From assembly GCF_002007115.1 (NCBI RefSeq), contig NZ_MVAD01000001.1, positions 2,852,001 to 2,916,000 of the forward strand: a stretch of DNA of 64,000 nt, in the 5' to 3' direction. The DNA is from Massilia sp. KIM. Its GTDB lineage: Bacteria; Pseudomonadota; Gammaproteobacteria; Burkholderiales; Burkholderiaceae_D. Positions 61,255 to 64,000 of the stretch are shown here, piece after piece (within the stretch, counting starts at the first letter, position 1; each line of letters opens with the position of its first letter). A program made the translations under genes and the position numbers. The notes beneath the pieces are model-generated. The model was not told the origin of the DNA. It saw nothing but the letters and a program-made list of their open reading frames with translations, and did no database searches.

Positions 61255-62323
61255 GGCGCTGTCTCCGTTAGCTATGGATGAGTACTGAACTGCTGAGCTT
61301 CTTGATGGTCCAAGCCCTGTCATCTCTCGACAGGAGCGATCATGAAGGCGCCGGGGTTCCAGAAGTGGTTCGCCAAACTGACCTTGCTGAACCAGCCGCA
61401 GCGCCTGCGCGTGCTCGCGGCGCTGCGTCCCGCGGCCGGGCTGGCCGAGGTCGTCGGGCTGCTCACGGTAATCCGCGCGGCGGACCGGCGCTGTCCACGC
61501 TGCGCCAGTCCATCTTGGCACCGCCATGGTCACGCCAATGATCTGCAACGCTACCGCTGCCGCGAATGCGGCCGCACATACAACGACCTGAGCGGTACGC
61601 CGCTGGCGCGCCTGAGGCTGCGCGGTAAATGGCTGGATTATCTGCAAGCGCTGCTGGCTTCGCGTCCCGTGCGGGCGGCGGCCGGCGAGGTCGGCGTGCA
61701 TCGCAACACCGCCTTTCGCTGGCGTCACCGCTTCCTGGACCGGGTTAAACATGACCGTCCGGCGCGCTTGAGCGGTATCGTCGAAGCCGATGAAATGTTC
61801 CTGCTCGAATCGCAAAAAGGAGCGCGCAAGCTCGGCCGGCCTGCGCGCAAGCGGGGCGGCGCGGCCAGAAGGCGGGGAATCTCGCGCGAGCTCGACTGTA
61901 TTCTGGTGGCGCGTGACCGCGGCGGCCAGACCATCGACGCCGTCACCGGACGCGGCGCGCTCAGCGCACGGCAACTGACGCGCCATCTGCTGCCGAAACT
62001 CGACCCGAAGGCGCTCCTGGTCACCGATTCGAACGCCGCCTATCGCGCCTTTAGTCGCCAGCATGGCATCGCGCACGAGGCGGTGAACCTGCGCGCTGGC
62101 GTGCGGGTGCGGGCCGGCGCTTCAGGCGCCATCCATGTTCAGAACGTCAATGCCTATCACCACCGATTCCGGGACTGGCTGGCGCGCTTTCACGGCGTGG
62201 CCTCGCGCTACCTGCCGAACTATCTGGGCTGGCGTTGGGCGCTCGATGGCGGACGGATCAATACTGTCGAGCAATTGCTGCGCATCGCAATCGGAGTCAT
62301 CAACACTGAACGGTGACAGCGCC
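61255..62323 (+). mobile_element. IS1595-like insertion sequence, copy 1
   Basis: A 1069-bp element. Left terminal repeat starts GGCGCTGTCTCCGTTAGC; the right end, read inverted, starts GGCGCTGTCACCGTTCA, so 14 of the first 15 bp match. It is flanked on both sides by the 8-bp direct repeat TTCTTTTT (61247-61254 and 62324-62331), consistent with the 8-bp duplications of the IS1595 family. It encodes one transposase. Confidence 0.92.
61342..62316 (+). CDS. IS1595-family transposase, copy 1
   Basis: 324 aa. N-terminal zinc ribbon (RRCPRCASPSW, RYRCRECGRTYNDL), HTH-type region (AAGEVGVHRNTAFRWRHRFL), and an ISXO2-like DDE-type catalytic domain: EADEMFLLES (first Asp), LLVTDSNAAYRAF (second Asp), HVQNVNAYHHRFRDWLARFH (Asn/His region typical of IS1595 subgroups). 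RBS CAGGAGCGATC. The stop codon lies inside the right terminal repeat. Appears intact. Confidence 0.93.
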   Translation: MKAPGFQKWFAKLTLLNQPQRLRVLAALRPAAGLAEVVGLLTVIRAADRRCPRCASPSWHRHGHANDLQRYRCRECGRTYNDLSGTPLARLRLRGKWLDYLQALLASRPVRAAAGEVGVHRNTAFRWRHRFLDRVKHDRPARLSGIVEADEMFLLESQKGARKLGRPARKRGGAARRRGISRELDCILVARDRGGQTIDAVTGRGALSARQLTRHLLPKLDPKALLVTDSNAAYRAFSRQHGIAHEAVNLRAGVRVRAGASGAIHVQNVNAYHHRFRDWLARFHGVASRYLPNYLGWRWALDGGRINTVEQLLRIAIGVINTER

Positions 62324-62331
62324 TTCTTTTT
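62324..62331. repeat. Shared 8-bp target duplication between IS copies
   Basis: TTCTTTTT, exactly 8 bp, is the only sequence between copy 1 and copy 2. Identical copies lie at 61247-61254 and 63401-63408, so the array reads target-IS-target-IS-target. Confidence 0.95.
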
Positions 62332-63400
62332 GGCGCTGTCTCCGTTAGCTATGGATGAGTACTGAACTGCTGAGCTTCTTGGTGGTCCAAGCCCTGTCAT
62401 CTCTCGACAGGAGCGATCATGAGGGTGCCACGGTTCCAGAAGTGGTTCGACAAACTGCCGTCGCTGAACCAACCGCAGCGTCTGCGCGTGCTCGACGCGC
62501 TGCGGCCGGCGGCCGGGCTGGCCCAGATCGTTGCGCTGCTCACGGTAATCCGCGCGGCGGACCGGCGCTGTCCCCGCTGCGCCAGTCCGTCTTGGCACCG
62601 CCATGGGCACGCCAATGATCTTCAACGCTACCGCTGCCGCCAGTGTGGGCGCACATACAACGACCTGAGCGGCACGCCGCTGGCGCGCCTGCGGCTGCGC
62701 GGTAAATGGCTGGATTATCTGCAAGCGCTGCTGGCGTCGCGGCCCGTGCGGGCGGCGGCAAGCGAGGTCGGCGTGCACCGCAACACCGCCTTTCGCTGGC
62801 GCCACCGCTTCCTGGACCAGGTTAAACATGACCGTCCTGCGCGCTTGAGCGGCATCGTCGAGGCCGATGAAATGTTCCTGCTCGAATCGCAAAAAGGAGC
62901 GCGCAAGCTCGACCGTCCGCCGCGTAAGCGGGGCGGCGCGGCCAGCAGGCGGGGAATCTCGCGCGAGCTCGACTGCATACTGGTGGCGCGCGATCGCGGC
63001 GGTCAGACCATCGACGCCGTCACCGGACGCGGCGCCCTCAGCGCCCGTCAGCTGACGCGCCATCTGCTGCCGAAACTCGACCCGCAGGCGCTGTTGGTCA
63101 CCGATTCGAACGCCGCCTATCGCGCCTTTTGTCGCCAGCATGGCATCGCGCATGAGGCGGTGAACCTGCGCGCCGGCGTGCGGGTGCGGGCCGGCGCTTC
63201 AGGCGCCATCCACGTCCAAAACGTGAATGCCTATCACCACCGCTTCCGGGACTGGCTGGCGCGCTTTCACGGCGTGGCCTCGCGCTACCTGCCGAACTAT
63301 CTGGGCTGGCGTTGGGCGCTCGATGGCGGACGGATCAATACGATCGAGCAGTTGCTGCGCATCGCAATCGGAGTCATCAACATTGAACGGTGACAGCGCC
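62332..63400 (+). mobile_element. IS1595-like insertion sequence, copy 2
   Basis: Also exactly 1069 bp, in the same orientation as copy 1, with the same terminal repeats. It is not identical: about twenty amino-acid differences in the transposase and many silent changes. It is followed by the third TTCTTTTT (63401-63408). It ends 61 bp before the map start codon. Confidence 0.92.
62419..63393 (+). CDS. IS1595-family transposase, copy 2
   Basis: 324 aa, co-linear with copy 1. Zinc ribbon (RRCPRCASPSW; RYRCRQCGRTYNDL), first Asp in EADEMFLLES, second in LLVTDSNAAYRAF, and the NVNAYHHRFRDWLARFHGV end are all conserved. Differences from copy 1 cluster in the first 40 residues (for example MRVPRF versus MKAPGF) with others scattered. 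RBS CAGGAGCGATC. Appears intact. Confidence 0.93.
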   Translation: MRVPRFQKWFDKLPSLNQPQRLRVLDALRPAAGLAQIVALLTVIRAADRRCPRCASPSWHRHGHANDLQRYRCRQCGRTYNDLSGTPLARLRLRGKWLDYLQALLASRPVRAAASEVGVHRNTAFRWRHRFLDQVKHDRPARLSGIVEADEMFLLESQKGARKLDRPPRKRGGAASRRGISRELDCILVARDRGGQTIDAVTGRGALSARQLTRHLLPKLDPQALLVTDSNAAYRAFCRQHGIAHEAVNLRAGVRVRAGASGAIHVQNVNAYHHRFRDWLARFHGVASRYLPNYLGWRWALDGGRINTIEQLLRIAIGVINIER

Positions 63401-63461
63401 TTCTTTTTGGCGGCGCGGTATCATGTCGGTTTGTGCGGCTTGGCCGCTTATCAAGAACACC

Positions 63462-64000
63462 ATGGCAATCAAACTCAAGAACGACAAGGACATCGCCAAG
63501 ATGCGCGTCGCCGGCCGCCTGGCCGCCGAAGTGCTCGAGATGATCAAGGAACACGTGGTCCCCGGGGTCTCGACCGAGGAGCTGGACCGCCGCTGCAACG
63601 AATACATCCGCAAGGTGCAGAAGGCGACCCCGGCCAACGTCGGCTACCACGGCTTTCCCAAGACCCTGTGCACATCCATCAACGGCGTGGTCTGCCACGG
63701 CATCCCGAGCGAGCAGGAAGTGCTCAAGGATGGCGACATCATCAACATCGACGTCACCGTGATCAAGGACGGCTGGCACGGCGACACCAGCCGCATGTAC
63801 TACGCCGGCACCCCGAGTCCCGAAGCGAAACGCCTGGTGGACACCACCTACGACGCCATGATGGCGGGCATCCGCGCGGTGCGTCCGGGCGCGCGCCTGG
63901 GCGACGTCGGCCACGCGATCCAGAAGCTGGCCGAGGCGGCCGGCTATTCGGTGGTGCGCGACTACTGCGGCCACGGCATCGGCCGCGTCTACCACGAAGA
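63462..64000 (+). CDS. map: Methionine aminopeptidase type I (3' end outside window)
   Basis: Removes the N-terminal Met from new proteins; 179 codons are visible. N-terminus MAIKLKNDKDIAKMRVAGRL; PANVGYHGFPKTLCTSINGV then VCHGIPSEQEVLKDGDIINI; metal ligands in NIDVTVIKDGWHGDTSRMYY (two Asp) and DYCGHGIGRVYHE (His). The frame runs off the window. The ATG follows TCAAGAACACC, a weak RBS. The copy-2 IS ends 61 bp upstream, so the native promoter may be displaced; only a TATCAT -10-like box (63419-63424) is seen in between. Confidence 0.95.
   Translation, partial: MAIKLKNDKDIAKMRVAGRLAAEVLEMIKEHVVPGVSTEELDRRCNEYIRKVQKATPANVGYHGFPKTLCTSINGVVCHGIPSEQEVLKDGDIINIDVTVIKDGWHGDTSRMYYAGTPSPEAKRLVDTTYDAMMAGIRAVRPGARLGDVGHAIQKLAEAAGYSVVRDYCGHGIGRVYHE

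Noticed and set aside
61255..63400. Composite transposon
   Set aside because: The two IS copies are separated only by the 8-bp target; there is no cargo between them.

Overview
The window looks like a chromosomal segment from a GC-rich Oxalobacteraceae-type betaproteobacterium, Massilia-like. This is an inference from gene content and order: rimP-nusA-infB-rbfA-truB, a complete flg cluster, several approximately 950-residue TonB receptors, and very high GC with strong third-position bias. No database search was possible.

Layout. Positions 1-13728 hold a flagellar block: motA (5' truncated by the window edge), motB, flgM, flgN, a stand-alone glucosaminidase, divergent flgA, then flgBCDEFGHIJKL and a companion protein with a hook-IN-like segment, closed by a terminator. 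Positions 13970-17064 are a three-gene overlapping GtrB/GtrA/membrane-glycosyltransferase cassette. Positions 17178-19789 encode a small outer-membrane barrel and TypA/BipA. Positions 19993-26541 (minus) are the translation/transcription operon rimP-nusA-infB-rbfA-truB, preceded by a good promoter and a leader terminator. Then come rluB-scpB, glucokinase, a DedA-rhodanese fusion and a peptide-type ABC transporter without a visible binding protein, all on minus. Positions 36772-47232 carry three TonB-dependent receptors and aroG. Then follow tldD, a small secreted RND-like fragment, bluB, a nitrilase-family amidase, yhdP, glnE, a fourth TonB receptor, two tandem IS1595-like elements and the start of map.

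The most notable signal is a 22-codon open frame upstream of aroG on the minus strand (44001-44069). It has five Phe codons and one Tyr codon clustered at positions 6-13, a well-formed promoter in front, and a strong intrinsic terminator behind. The terminator's 5' arm can pair instead with the last codons of the leader. That is the architecture of ribosome-stalling attenuation, here on a DAHP synthase gene.

Other points: FlgJ is split into a rod-binding protein and a separate glucosaminidase 6.8 kb away. The two IS copies have identical length but diverged sequence and share three exact copies of an 8-bp target (TTCTTTTT) that is the U-tract of the fourth TonB receptor's terminator. An array of 12 heptamers plus 5 octamers lies in the oppB-type/TonB intergenic region. 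A family of paired palindromic repeats occurs at four intergenic sites, a perfect 28-bp palindrome lies upstream of gtrB, and the rimP-nusA-infB leader holds a terminator. Most of the rest is ordinary housekeeping sequence.
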